From assembly GCF_958298935.1 (NCBI RefSeq), contig NC_084924.1, positions 32,957,819-33,021,818 on the forward strand: a DNA stretch of 64,000 nt. Reading direction: 5' to 3'. Positions 46,733-59,209 of this stretch are shown piece after piece (the first letter of the stretch is position 1; each line of letters begins with the position of its first letter). This DNA comes from Phragmites australis. Lineage: Eukaryota; Streptophyta; Magnoliopsida; Poales; Poaceae. A program made the position numbers and the translations under genes. The notes under the pieces were generated by a model, which saw nothing but the letters and a program-made list of their open reading frames with translations, searched no databases and was not told the origin of the DNA.

Positions 46733-48451
46733 TGAAAGTGCCTAGAGGGGGGGGGGGGGTGAATAGGCTTTTCTGAAAATTAAAACTAAAACAGCGGATT
46801 AAAACTGCCGGATACTCCGGTGAAGGTCGGATACTCCGATCTGGTCCGGAGTATCCGGTCTAGTTCGGAGTCTCCGGTCTATACAGGAAATCAAGAACAA
46901 CTATGAATTAAAGCGAGCAGCTAGAATCTAAAGGTGAAGCTATGTCTACTGGATATCACAAAGCTAAAACAACAGTTAATACTAGCAAGATGATCACTAA
47001 GTCAACTTATATGTAAATTCTCAAATCCACACGATTAAGTAAATTGCACAAATAAGAACGCAAGGGATTATCCCGGAATTCGACCACCTCACAAAGAAGT
47101 GCCTACGTCTCCGTTGAGAAGCTCACAAAGAGCCGAGTCTTTTCCAACCCTATCCTCTTCTAGCGACCACAAAGATCAAGCTAGAATTTCCTTACTCAAT
47201 TTGAAGTCGATTACAAACTTTCCGTGTCACTCCACAAAGATTGGGTGCTCTACGGGCGACGCCTTGCCGTCTAGAAGCACAAAGCTTCAAGAGTAAATAT
47301 CACAGCGAATGCTCGAGGAAGAACTCAATGCTCAAGTGGCTTAATCTCACTCCAAACCCAAACTCACTAAATTTTGCAAAACTTAGCACTAGAGGTGGTT
47401 GGAGGGATTTTGAATGCTCTTAGAATGCTCAAAGAGTCTAGAGTTCACCAGCAACAGCAATCATTTAATGCCAAGGGGTGTGGGAGTATATATAGCATTC
47501 TCTCAAAAACTAGCCGTTACTGTTCTGTCAGACCTGATCGGAGTATCCGGTGAACACCGGAGTATCCGATCCCAAATTCAAAAACGGCGTCAGAATGGTC
47601 ACAGAACGTGTTAGAACTAGCCGTTACAATTCTGTTAAGTTACCAGAGTCTCCGGTGAACACAGGAGTCTCCGGTCCTGACAGGGCTATCAAATAGACTA
47701 AGTCCAGAGACTTGCCGGACCCTCTGACTTCTCCAGGTACCGGAGTATCCGGTGAACACCGGAGACTCTGGTCCTTTTGTCAAAAAGAATAAATGTTAAC
47801 CGAGACACCCCTGCCGGAGTCTCCCTCGGAGACTTCAGTTAAAACATTTTCTCCTACCGGAGTATCCGGTGAACACCGGAGACTCCGGTCTTTTTCAATA
47901 AAAATAAAGGCTTAACCAATCATCCTCTGGCGGAGTCTCTCTCGGAGACTTCGGCCTTAAAACTCACCAACTACCGGAGTATCCGGTGAACACCGGAGAC
48001 TCCGGTCTTTTTCAACAGTATCCGGTGAACACCGGAGACTCCGGTCTTTTTCAACAAAAAATAAATCAGAACCGAGCACCCTCTGCCGGAGTCTATCTCA
48101 GAGACTCCGGACTCAGTGAACTTTGCAAAACAAACCCGGTGTCCGTGGGTGAGTGTGTCTCTCAACTTATTGGTTCTAAAGGATATCTTGAGCATTGAGA
48201 TACTAATCAAGCAATCAAATGCAACCCTCTTAATAGAGCGGCTATCCTAGACTCAATTTTAAAAATAAAAGAATTTAAATACTATTGAGTACTCCTAGTT
48301 GCTTCTTCTTTCTTTTCGAAGGGCGTCAAACGTCATATGTCTTCTCAATTTAGACTTAGACCTGTTCATGACTTAGATAAACATATTAGATCCTTAATCG
48401 TTTTGTCATCAATAAACCAAAACCCACTTAGGGGGTCTAGATGCACTTTCA
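46733..48451 (-). mobile_element. solo LTR of a copia family with CCGGAGTATCCGG arrays
   Basis: On the minus strand it starts TGAAAGTGCATCTAGACCCC at 48451 and ends at 46733. A perfect 5-bp TSD CAGCT flanks it (46728-46732 and 48452-48456). The 1719-bp LTR holds many copies of CCGGAGTATCCGG and CCGGAGACTCCGG, including two 39-bp direct repeats near 47976-48055. A G-run of about 13 lies near 46747. Confidence 0.9.
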
Positions 48452-50278
48452 CAGCTGCAGCTTATGGAGCGTGAGCACGTGGCCCAATCGGACTGCAGGC
48501 CAAGGACTGCAACTAACAACCGCTAGTGAAGGTAGGGCACGTGGCCCGCACATCAATGTGTGGCCCAGTCGGATTACAGCCACCATCGTACTGCTAGTGG
48601 CGTGTGGGCACATGGCCCAATCGAATGGAGGCTGTGATGTGTGCCTACCAAACGGCAAGGTGTCATAGAAGCGTTAACGTGTCGCACGTTGAACCAACGA
48701 CATCTTCTACACCATGTTACCGGGTTTTCACGCTGATGTACCAGGTGCCACCCATTCAATAGGTGACATATTATTGACGCTCTTGTAACGGACGACAATA
48801 TTCTAGATATATAATATTTTAAAATAGATATGTATTTTTATAAATATTAAAAAATAATAAAAAATATATAAAAAATTCCCTGGATCGCAGGCGCTCGTTT
48901 CACAGTGAGGAGACCAACCGAGCTGGGCTAGGTTGAGCTAGGTCCTCAATTGGCGTGGATTCGTTAGTCGTTACCCAACCGGCTACAGAAAGGACCCAGC
49001 TTGCATAGCACAGCGCGGCCTGACTACGAAGCCCATTGTCGCAAACTCCTTGCCTTTCCAACTCGGGTAGCCGGCCCATCCCCCACCAAAACGAAAGGCC
49101 TCTCTTTCTCTCTCAAAAAAAGGCGATTCTTTAGCTCTCTCTTTTTTTAAAAGCTCTGATTTGGTGCGTAACCCGCCGTCCAACCAACAAACACCAGCAT
49201 GGCACCATGCCCTGCGCGTGCGCACGGAACTGAATTAACCCCGCCCGAGCTCGACGTGATCCTCCCGGCTCACGCACCCCACCGCCTCTCCTTCCCTCTC
49301 GCCTTTACGTACCAGTGCGCCGTGTCCTATTCTGCTCGTGTTCGCGCAAACTGTGCGCGCTCCTGGGTCGGCATGTAGCACGGGCACGACGCGATTACAC
49401 GGAGAGGGGGAGTGCCTTCGCCCACCCAACACCAACACACCATTTTCTGGGACTGGATCCTCCGCAAAGAAGTCACTATAGATAATCTACAGTAATCTAC
49501 AGTACTTGTAAAACCTAGCCGTTCAATCTACAAGCGTTCCGGATCGACCACTACAGTAAAATTCCACAATACAAAATTTTCGATACAATTATTAATAATT
49601 AGTTAATACAGTCTACTGTAGCACAGTCTCGTTTTACTGTAAACTATGATAATCTACACTAATTTATCATTAATACAAAGCATCCGAGTCCCATTTTCTG
49701 TGGCTCTCTGAGCATTCACTCGTACCCCCACCCACAGCAAGTCGAGCCACATCCACACAACTAGACAGCGCGGCCTGTACTATCTGTTACGCGTACGCAC
49801 TAATGGACTAATGGTGAATTGCTGGTGCCCGTGGTACGTGCTGCGTTTCTGAAGAAAAACTGCAGATTTGGCTGACGCGCACATCACACGCATGTCACAG
49901 GGGTACATGCTGAACCCCGGTTTCGTAGATTCAGATATCCAAGATCAACACAAGTCTGAAGCATCCCCAAGAATTTTAGCTATCAGGTGCTCGCTATGTA
50001 CGGCGTTCCGGTGCAACATATACGTGAGCCGCTTCTTTTTCACTAACGCCCATACTCCTTGTGATTTGAATGAATGCCCACAGAAAGTACAGACCATGCA
50101 TATGTCCCCTTCTCTTTTGTCCGTGTTGGTATCTTATTATAAGGACTTCTCTTCTGCATGTGAAAATATATAGTTGGTAATTGATTCATAAAAAAATATT
50201 TAGATTCCACAAAAAGGAAATAGTGACAGTATTGTCTAGAACCAAAAAACATATTGAAGGATAAGTGCACTTACAGGT
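48452..50278. other. unassigned region with a relative of the 25.3-25.6 kb repeat end
   Basis: About 48690-48880 shares the tail ATATATAAAAAATTCC and other blocks (GACGACAATATTCTA) with 25510-25592. A MITE-like cluster of CTACAGTA motifs lies at about 49480-49680. No gene is supported. Confidence 0.35.
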
Positions 50279-50951
50279 AGGGCTGGAAACGAGCCGCGCC
50301 TGGCTCGGCTCGGCTCGTAGAGCTCGGTGAAGTGTAGACTTGGCTCGGTTCGGTTCGGTTCGATTTGCAAACCGAGTTAAAATGACGGCTCGGTTCAGCT
50401 CGGTTGCTGGCTCGAGCCGGCTCGCGAGCCTTCCAGACCATCAGGCATCAATGCAAGACAGAAGTTCAAAAACACATCACACGCAAACAGGGAACACACG
50501 ATAACAACAACAACTAGATTTATTCATATATATTCATGCATGAGTCATAAAACACAGCTCAAGCTCACATTAGGTAGTCTCAGACTTGCTGCAGCTTTGC
50601 AGTCTTCATCACCACGCCCAGCTATATGCCTATATAGCTCTGCACTACATCCATCATGAGGCCTAGCTATGAATAAACAGGGCAACAAATCAATGGAGCA
50701 AAAATATGCGCACACACACAATTTCTACAAATAAACGGTCTGATGCTGGAGTGCTGAACTACTAGACCAGGCATGCCAACGGTCCATGGCTCGGTTTGGC
50801 TCACAAACAGCTCGCGAGCTAGCTCGACTCGGCTCGGTTCACAAAGCGAGCCAACGGTGTGGCTTGGGCTTGGCTCGTTTGGGTAACGAACCGAGCCGAG
50901 CCTCCACGAGCCCGAGCTAGCTCGTGAGCTGCAAGCCTTTTGTCCAGCCCT
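50279..50951. mobile_element. TIR element rich in GAGC/GCTCG motifs
   Basis: Left end AGGGCTGGAAACGAGCC and right end, reverse-complemented, AGGGCTGGACAAAAGGC. Flanks acttacag and acttgcag form a near-perfect 8-bp duplication, which fits hAT-type elements. Clusters of GGCTCGGCTCG lie at both ends. Interior 673 bp, non-coding. Confidence 0.65.
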
Positions 50952-51129
50952 ACTTGCAGTAAAATGGTTTTCACACTTTAAGAGTTGCACATAGCTGAAT
51001 CACCACTTTCTTTAAAAAAAGTGTGAGCTGCCTCATTGTTGATCAGAGGTAGCGGCGAAGTATTTAAGGCTTTATTTTGAATGCAGAAAGTTTACAAGAT
51101 TTTATACGGAAAGAAACTCTTTAGAGTAA

Positions 51130-51902
51130 ATTTTGCAAAACTACACTATGATCGTTAAAACTATCACAAAATATATTATTTCCTCCTATTTTACAAAACC
51201 ATACTTATTTTGCATCACTTTATCACAAAACTATACTTATTTTGATTTAACTATCACAAAACTATATTTTTCCCTCCTATTTCACAAAATCACACTTACT
51301 TTGTATTATTTTATTACAAAACTACATTTATGTTACTATGAAGAGATCTAACAAGAAGAGCCAATACGTCATACTTACAGACTTCAGTCATCACCGTTTG
51401 CTAACGTGACCGACTACGTCATATCACAATTGCTTGCCAAGTTAGCAGATCCTACGTAGCTTTTAGGCTTCTTCTCTTGGAAGCTACCGATCTGACGCAA
51501 GTTGAATATATGAGCGCAAAAAAATATTGTTGGTGGGGGTTGGTGTGGCACCATTTAGCCACCCAAATGGTGCCATGCCAACCCCTACCAGCGCCATTTG
51601 AGTGCCTAAATGGTGTCATACCAACCCTACCAACGCTAATTTTATGAGCACAAGAATTCAACTCGAGCCAAATCAATAGCTTTCAAGAGAAGAAGCTCAA
51701 ATACCATGTAAGATCTGCTAACTTGGGAAGCAATTGTGACATAATATAGTCGATCATGTTAGCAAATGGTGAGGACTGAAGCCTGTAACTATGACACGTA
51801 GGTCCATCTTATCCGATCTGTTCACAATAACAAAAGTGTAGTTTTGTAATAAAGTGATGTAAAGTAAATGTGGTTTTTTGAAATAGGAGGGGAAAGTGTA
51901 GT
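51130..51902. repeat. long inverted repeat (foldback), arms about 300 bp
   Basis: About 51260-51585 pairs with the reverse complement of 51590-51902. Landmarks are CTCCTATTTCACAAAA, AGACTTCAGTCATCACCGTTTG, ATCACAATTGCTTGCCAAGT, GCTTCTTCTCTTGGAAGCTA and, near the centre, GGTTGGTGTGGCACCATTTA. There is almost no spacer. The left arm carries extra copies of TATCACAAAACTATA (51130-51260). Confidence 0.75.
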
Positions 51903-52831
51903 TGTAGGACCGAGATAGACAATTAGAGAGGGGTGAATAGACGTCTTCCAAATTACTTGCGAAATAGATAGCCTACTCCTTATCCACCCAACGTTCCTAA
52001 AAAACATATAAACAGAAACATGAACTTTAGAGACAAGCGAGAGAGAAAGTTCCAAGGAAACATGACTTTACTAATGAAATATGAACAATAGACTCTATTT
52101 AAGACCATTCCATTTGTCTTGTGCACAAAATCTTAAAACTTGAACGAAGAACAAAGTAAATGACAGTTACCGAAACAAGCAACTCTCCAAGTTGATGGTC
52201 TAGAGGCAAAGTGATTCAAGACCTTCTCAAATACATGATAATATGGAAATTTATGCCTCTACAAAAAAGAAGAACAATTTCTCAAGATTGAAAATTACAG
52301 TTCAAAAGCAAAAACAAAAATCAACAAGAAAATTGAAAAGCTTGCACCGAATGGAAAGAAACCAAAACAATGAGACTAGAAGGATACGAACACAAGCTCA
52401 TGCAAGAAAATAATCTTCATTAAGCATATATGCCAGCCCTCTTTTTAGCAGATTACAAAGTTTTTTTCCTCATAAACGCTCTAGTCTATTACAAAGCCTA
52501 TCCAATTCTCTCCTCCAAAACCTATCACAAGGCTCTCAAATGGCTTGCTCAAAGCTCTCTCATATCTCTACCCCCTATTTATAGCCCTTGGGAGCTTCCT
52601 TAGCCCTAAAATTTCCTTGTTTCCAAAACACCATTCACCGGTAGTGCACTCCTACCTACCACCGGAGCATTTTAGTCCAGATTTTGCTCCTTCCGTCGAA
52701 CGGACACGGCTTCTTCATGACTTAGCTTCGCCTCGAAGCAAGCTTCATGATGATTCCACGTAACCCTCCAGTCCTCCCACGGTTTTATGGCTAAACCGCA
52801 AAACTCTAACACGCTCTCAAAGCATGACTAG
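51903..52831 (-). mobile_element. copia-type LTR fragment
   Basis: The reverse complement ends CACCCCTCTCTAATTG…GGTCCTACA, a typical copia LTR end (…CA). It is related to but distinct from the neighbouring TGAAAGTGC family. Its start is cut by the LTR at 52832. Confidence 0.5.
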
Positions 52832-54049
52832 TGAATGTACATGATGTCACATAGAGGGGGAGGGTTAATAGGCGTTTCCTAAAAATTTAAACTTCATAGC
52901 GGATTATATATTTCGGATACTCCGGGTCAATCCGGAGACTTCGGGATTAGGAGGTTCTGAGCTTAACCCGGACAGTCCGGATGGAACAGAAAATCAATAA
53001 CTAAGAATAGCTAAGCAAGTCTAGTTGAATCTAAGGATTATCACAAGTTTAAAAGAAAGCTTAAGGACAATTTCACCGACCACCTGCAGCTACAAACTCG
53101 CAAACATATAGATCAGACAACTTTCCCAAAAGATCAACTAGAACGACAAAGAGTACAGGAAAGTAAAGGAGATAAGAATTTGTTTCCTGAAATTCGGATC
53201 AAACGATCCTACGTTTCCATTGAGGTGCTCACAAGAGTCAGGTCTCTTTCAACCCTTATCCTCACCAAGCGACTATGAAGATCGAGCTTGGACTTACTCA
53301 AAGCTTCCTCTTCCCTTGCGGAGGCGAGGATGACCTTCACAAACTTCCTAGGGCACCCCACAAACTTGGGTGTTCTCCGGGTGACGCCTAGCCGTCTAGG
53401 AACTCCAAGCTTCAAGAGTAGCGAACATGAATCGATGGCTTGATGATGAACTCAAGTGCTCAAAAGATCCGAATGACTGATAGATCCCAAATTATCTGGG
53501 TCAACCCAGAGATTCTGAGTAAAAACACAAGATCCCTAACTGAACACCCCCTGCTGGAGCTGGACTCGTAGACTCTGGGTAATCCGGAGTAACTGGGTCA
53601 GCCTAGAGACTCCGGGCATAGACTAAGACTTGAACTTTCCAATGTTCACGGAGTGATTTGTGTCTCTCTTCATTGGTCTAAATGGGTACTTTGAGCACTA
53701 AGATATCTTCAAGTCTACCTATACGCATCCCTCTTGATAGTACGGCATACCTATATTCAAATTCAAAAATAAAATCAATTTAAGTCTATCGAGTGACTAC
53801 TTGCCGCTTCTCTTTTCCTTTTGAGGGACGCCAACATCATTTAATTTCTTTGATGAGACTAAAACATGTTCATATCTTTAATAAACTCATTAGTTCCTTA
53901 ATCGTTTGTCATCAATTATCCAAAACCCACATAGGGGCCTAGATGCACTTTCAATCTTCTCCTTTTTGGTGATTGATGATAACACGATTAAAGCTTATAA
54001 AAGATTATCGAATTAAAGATTTTTAAATTCTAAGATATATGTGAGATCC

Positions 54050-55020
54050 AGAGATGGCCAAATGGGCCACTCGGGCCGGCCAGCACGGGCCCAGCTCGGC
54101 ACGGCCAGGCTACGACACGACCCGATTGGCCCAGCTACTGTAACGGGCCGTGCCGTGCTAGCCCACGTGCCGCGCCCTCGGCCCATGACACAACCCATCT
54201 ACCATCGTGCCGGGCCGGGTCGGCCCGGGAACTGTTGCGGCACGATCGACTCGGTGACCCGACGGGCACGGCTGGTGGTGAGGCGGGGCGGCCGGCGGCG
54301 GGGCGAGGAGGCCGGGGGCACGGCGGCAAGGTGGAGAGGGGTAGCCGGGCGGAGCAGAGCGGCTGGGCGGCAGGACGGGGAGGTCGGGGTCGAGGCGGTC
54401 GGGAGGCAGGGTGGGGAGGCCGGGGACGAGGCGGCACAACGGCAGTGTGGAGAGGTTGGTGATAGGGCGGTCGGGAGGTGGGGCGGCACGATGATGGGGC
54501 GGAGCGGGGCGGCCGGGCGGTGGGGCTGGGAGGTCAGGGGTAGGGCGGGGCGGCCTACGACGGGGTGGGGCGGCATGGTGGGGGGCGGGGAGGCACGACG
54601 GCGGGGTGGGGAGGCCGGGGGCGGAGTGGGGAGGCAGGGGCGGGGTGGCACAGCGACCGAGCGGGGAGGCCGGGGATGGGGCAGGCCGGGCGGCGTGCTG
54701 ACCCGTGTCGGGCCGTGCCCGTGGCAACCCGTCTAAACCGGGTTGTGCCGTGCCGGCCCGCCGTGCCGAGGCATCAGCCCAGGCACGGCCCGGCTAGTCG
54801 TGCCGTGTCGGCCCGCCGTGCCGAGGCATCAGCCCAGGCACGGCCCGGCTAGTCGTGCCGTGTCGGCCCGCCGTGCCGAGGCATCAGCCCAGGCACGACC
54901 CGGCTAGTCATGCCGTGCCGGCCCAGCCCAGCTACCATCGGGCCGTACCGTGCCTGGGCCGTGCCTACAGTGCCGTGCCTCGGGCTGGCCCAGTAGGCAC
55001 GACCCAGTTGGCCATCTTTA
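54050..55020. mobile_element. Mutator-like MITE, very GC-rich
   Basis: A perfect 9-bp TSD GTGAGATCC flanks it (54041-54049 and 55021-55029). Terminal inverted repeats read AGAGATGGCCAAATGGGCC and, reverse-complemented, TAAAGATGGCCAACTGGGTC. The interior is saturated with GGCACGG/CCGTGCC. The long open frames on both strands come from composition, not genes. Confidence 0.85.
54775..54915. repeat. 55-bp tandem repeat, about three copies
   Basis: CGGCCCGGCTAGTCGTGCCG-containing units recur at 54786, 54841 and 54896 (period 55). Confidence 0.85.
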
Positions 55021-55507
55021 GTGAGATCCCCTAAATGTGTGCATTAGATAAATTTGAACTTAAGATCAAATGAACATATTTAAAAGATATTTTTATTGAG
55101 GGCACCTCCTATATCTTAGCATCTGTGGGCTGTAAAGAATGTGAGTGAACATGATAATCCGTGATGCATATGACATGGTATATAACATAATAAAAGAAAT
55201 GGAGAAACTACACCATAGGATGTTATAAAGATCTCATACTACCATAGATCTTACAAATTTAAAGATCAACAACTATCACACTACAACATAGTTTATCACA
55301 CATTATTACAATAAGTCTTACATGTCCAACAGAAACAATAAAGATTTTAACAGATAAAGGAGATAAAATATTGCCTAGAACTTGGATACTCCGGGTGAAT
55401 CCAGATACTCCGAATTCAGGCAGAGAACAGACAGCAGGAAGATAAAAGTATTCCCTCGCCCTTTGACATCAAGCATCAAAAAGGAAATTGAAGCAAAGAT
55501 AAAGATC

Positions 55508-58500
55508 TAGTCGCTGCCCTCTTCATAGTCCTCATCTTCATTTCCATCTCCACTGCCACTACCATCATCATCATCTTGGAAAATTTCCTCAGCACCACCC
55601 AAAGCCTCTTCCTCGGTTTCTTCCTCATCAACCTCTTGTGTCACGCCCCGAACACAGGCTCACATGACAGCCGCCACATAATTATGGATTAAAAACCCAT
55701 AACCATGTTAAGGCAAAAATACTCAAATAAAATCAGTGATTTACAGAGCAGCTAGCGGAAGCTTTATTTATATGAGAAGTCATAATTTACATGATTAAGT
55801 GTCTACTTATACAACTTATTTTGATGTAAACAAATTATTAAACACTACACTATTGATATATCCCAAAATTTCCCACGTATAGCATCTAGTCGTCGTTGTC
55901 TTGATTATGACCTTGAGATTCTGTGTTTAACACCCAAAACAATTACGAGTATAAAATACTCAGCAAGATAAAGACATTGCATGTATAAATAAACCTGAAT
56001 TATTATAATATCAAATTTTCATTGTTTATTTAACTCTGCAGAGATTGTCCAATCACTAATATTACATCGTGTTTTGTACCACGACGAGACCTGAGCTTTT
56101 CCTATGGACAATCCCAAATGATACTATCAATGCACGTGCCACACCATACAGGTGAATAATATAGTCCCGGCTACATGACTAGATCTTTCACTAGGCACTC
56201 CCGGTAACTCAAAATGTATCGACTGTCCACGTCAGTATCCACTCTACCATTAGTGATCGACAACAGTATGAATAATTGATTGAACATATAATTGATTGAA
56301 TAGAAATACAAACATAACTTAAAATGTAATATTGAACTGCAATATTAATGGATAATAATGAGTAATAACAGGAAATATAATATTGAAATATAAATAGACT
56401 ATAATGTTGATATAAATATGTTACTCTAAGAGAGTGTGAATGCAGCTTACAGATAAAAGCATAATAATAATAAAGTAGTGTGCAACACAGATTGCAGATA
56501 AAAAGACGATATAAATAAGACGGGTGTTAACGCAGCTTGCAAATAAAAGAATGATATAAATAAGACTGGTGTCAACGCAGCTTGCCTCTTACTAAGAAAA
56601 CCAAGATATAGCGCCTTTGTCCTGATATGAAATTTTGGCAGAACCGACGCTTGAAAATCGATGTTTATATATCTCGGTGGGAAACCCGAACTATAACTTG
56701 ACAGAATACCCGGACTATAGTTTAACTATAAACTATAGCACCCTAATAGTACACTAATGATCTTGACTAATAATAATATGGAAGTGCAAGAGTGTGTGTA
56801 CAAGTGTATTGTATGAGGAAGACTTGAGTGGAGGTGTGAGTGTTGAAAGGAGACTTGCTTGTGTGAATGCATGGCAGTAGCAGGTGACTTGCTGTATTTA
56901 TAGGTGTAGTTGGCTTGGCCCTACGGAAGCTCAAACATTAGTTAAATCTCTCCATCCTGATCCTTGGCTTTTGATTGGCCCTCACGTCAAGTAAGTAGTG
57001 CTGGAGGAAAGTGAAATTTTGTGGCTCATTGACATGGCCCCACATGGAAGTGGCTAAAGTTAGCTAACCGACATAGCAAATTCAAAGGGTAGCTGGCTGA
57101 TACAATGAGTTGTGTTGGAATTGAATACAAGACACTTGTTTGGTAAACTATTCTACCGAGGGTTAAAACAACAAGAGATATGCCTTTCCTATGGCTGCTA
57201 GTAGTTTTGCATGCTGAAGCTTGAGAGCTGATGTACTGTTGCTGACGTGGATGATAAGTGAGAGTGAAATTACAATGTGTTGGCTCATGTGGAAATATAT
57301 AGCTTGAGCATTATCCGTATGAGAAAAACAATGAGTGCTCAGTTGTATGGTTTATGTTTGGGTCCTCAAGGTAAAAAAAATCTAAAGTACTACACTCATC
57401 CTTATCCAACATGATTGTAGATTATTTCTAATATGCATGTCAGATGGGCCATAGGTAGAATTTTGCTTCCATCGGGTGCAATCATTCATAAGTACTAATT
57501 TAATATATGGATCAACTCAAGTACCATAATTAATTAGCCAAACATCTTATTATATTATATCTAATTATGTTGTTCCTCACATCTTGAGCATGAGATGTTC
57601 CTTCTCCCTCTGCAGCAATTTGTGCCTCATCATACTAAGCCCATAGATTCTCAAAAGCTTCAAGCTCGCTTACTTCTTCTTCGGAGACAATTAAGAGCAA
57701 GGAGGTTCAATCCTCAAATACGTATAAATAGTTTTTTGCCTCTCCTCAATCTTCCTCAACCTCAAATTAGTTTTGTCTTTGTGTTCTTTTATCTTCACAG
57801 TATTGTGAGTGCAAATATTGAATATAGCTTTGATGACACTCTTGATAAAGGATGGAGAGTCACAAGAGGAAGATGTACATGTCAGTGCTGCCTTTTGTGC
57901 TACGCTAAGAGCTGACCTTGGAGGAGAAGGTGGCATAGATGAAGATGCTTTTGAACCCACCAACCTTACCCTATAAGGCTCATGCTTCATTTCCTTAAAG
58001 AAATTCTTCTTTGTGATCTTCTCGATCATAAACATGATATATGGCGCATAGGCACAACTCATGCTAGGTATATGAGATGTAGTGTGTATCTCTTCCCAAA
58101 GAAAGTCCACCACACTAAACGGATCACCCTCATGGACATCCTAGCAAGAACATTCCTTATGTTCCCGTGAACATTAGTGGAATCACCACTTTTTGAGCTA
58201 AAGTGAGACATAACAAGGAGTTTAGACACTTGTAGAATTGCCTCGTGCCATTTGTTGTGCTAAAAGTCACTTCACCTTGATTCTCATACATGAAGTCCAT
58301 TTCTTTAGAGGAGAGTTGTGGATCATTATGAATCTTGGTCTTGCTTGTGTCCTAGACATCAAATCCAAACAAATGAGCAAAAGACCAATATTTGATCTTG
58401 TATTTCTCTCATTTGAGCATCCGAAATATTGATTGGTTTTCTTCATGGTCATAGTAGAAAGTGGCATAAAATTGTGTTATAACCTAATCACTCCAATCAT

Positions 58501-59205
58501 ATTTCAATGCCATGATATTCTTGATCATTTTATCCTCACAAGATGCAATGAACTCATTGAAGGTATGATCATTTTTGTTAGCCACATAGTCCCAATCAAT
58601 TCATTGCATTGGGGTGACCGGCTTCTTCTTCTTGAGGATCATAGTTTCATGGAAACCCGCTTGGAAATCATTCCAAAACTGATAATCCGCCACATTTTTA
58701 TCATAAACATATGGATCTTTATATCTTACATTTTTCACTTGCTGGACCTTTTCATGTAATAAGTCACTCTTCTGCCTAGCTCACCGAATCTTACACCATT
58801 ATATGGCTTGTGAAGTTTCAAAGGTTGCACATAAGTTCTTTCTTCATCTTGCTCTTCCTATATTTCCTCTTGCCTTTGGGCCCTAGAACCAGAGGCAACT
58901 GCCTTTCCCTTGCCTCTCCCTTCTACGGCTCCCCTTCTTCCTCTAGATGGCAAAGCATCACCACGAGGCACATTGACAGTTCGAGCCGCCTCATCAATGT
59001 GAATGCCACCGGCACGTGAAGCCTTTACCTTAAAAACCACCTTGCGGGTACGATCTTGTCCACTACCATGTCCACTGCCACTACAACTGCATTCGTCCTC
59101 TGAAGCAGGTTGCTGTGATGGAGAGTCGATTTGGGCTAGTGGATCAAACTTAGCCTTTAGCCTCCTTCATTAAGCTTGACCAACATCTTTTACATGAACC
59201 ATCTT
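55508..59205 (-). pseudogene. third ORF of the copia element, split by a solo LTR
   Basis: Minus strand. It starts MVHVKDVGQA near 59205 and, with stops, runs through a basic glycine-rich part (GRGKGKAVASGSRAQRQ), a block around VDFLWEEIHTTSHIP and YAPYIMFMIEKITKKNFFK, and an acidic tail (QEVDEEETEEEALGG … EDYEEGSD) ending at TAG 55508-55510. The central block resembles the putative plant transposon protein domain. Reading across the solo LTR, the frame resumes after the TSD (TSHA|QEVDEEE), so the insertion came after the gene formed. It carries many stops and is dead. The function of this extra ORF in the family is unknown; env-like is only a label. Confidence 0.65.
55639..57581 (+). mobile_element. 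solo LTR (TGTCACGCCCC family)
   Basis: Starts TGTCACGCCCCGAACACAGG and ends CCTCACA, flanked by a perfect TSD TCTTG (55634-55638 and 57582-57586). It is 1943 bp with no coding content. A TATTTATAG box at about 56895 may be the LTR promoter. Orientation is assumed from TG…CA and this TATA box. Confidence 0.8.
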
Positions 59206-59209
59206 GAAT

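Noticed and set aside
54041..54852. Gly/Arg-rich and Pro/Ala-rich open frames up to 231 codons
   Set aside because: They lie inside a Mutator-like MITE with TSD and reflect GGC/CCG repeats.
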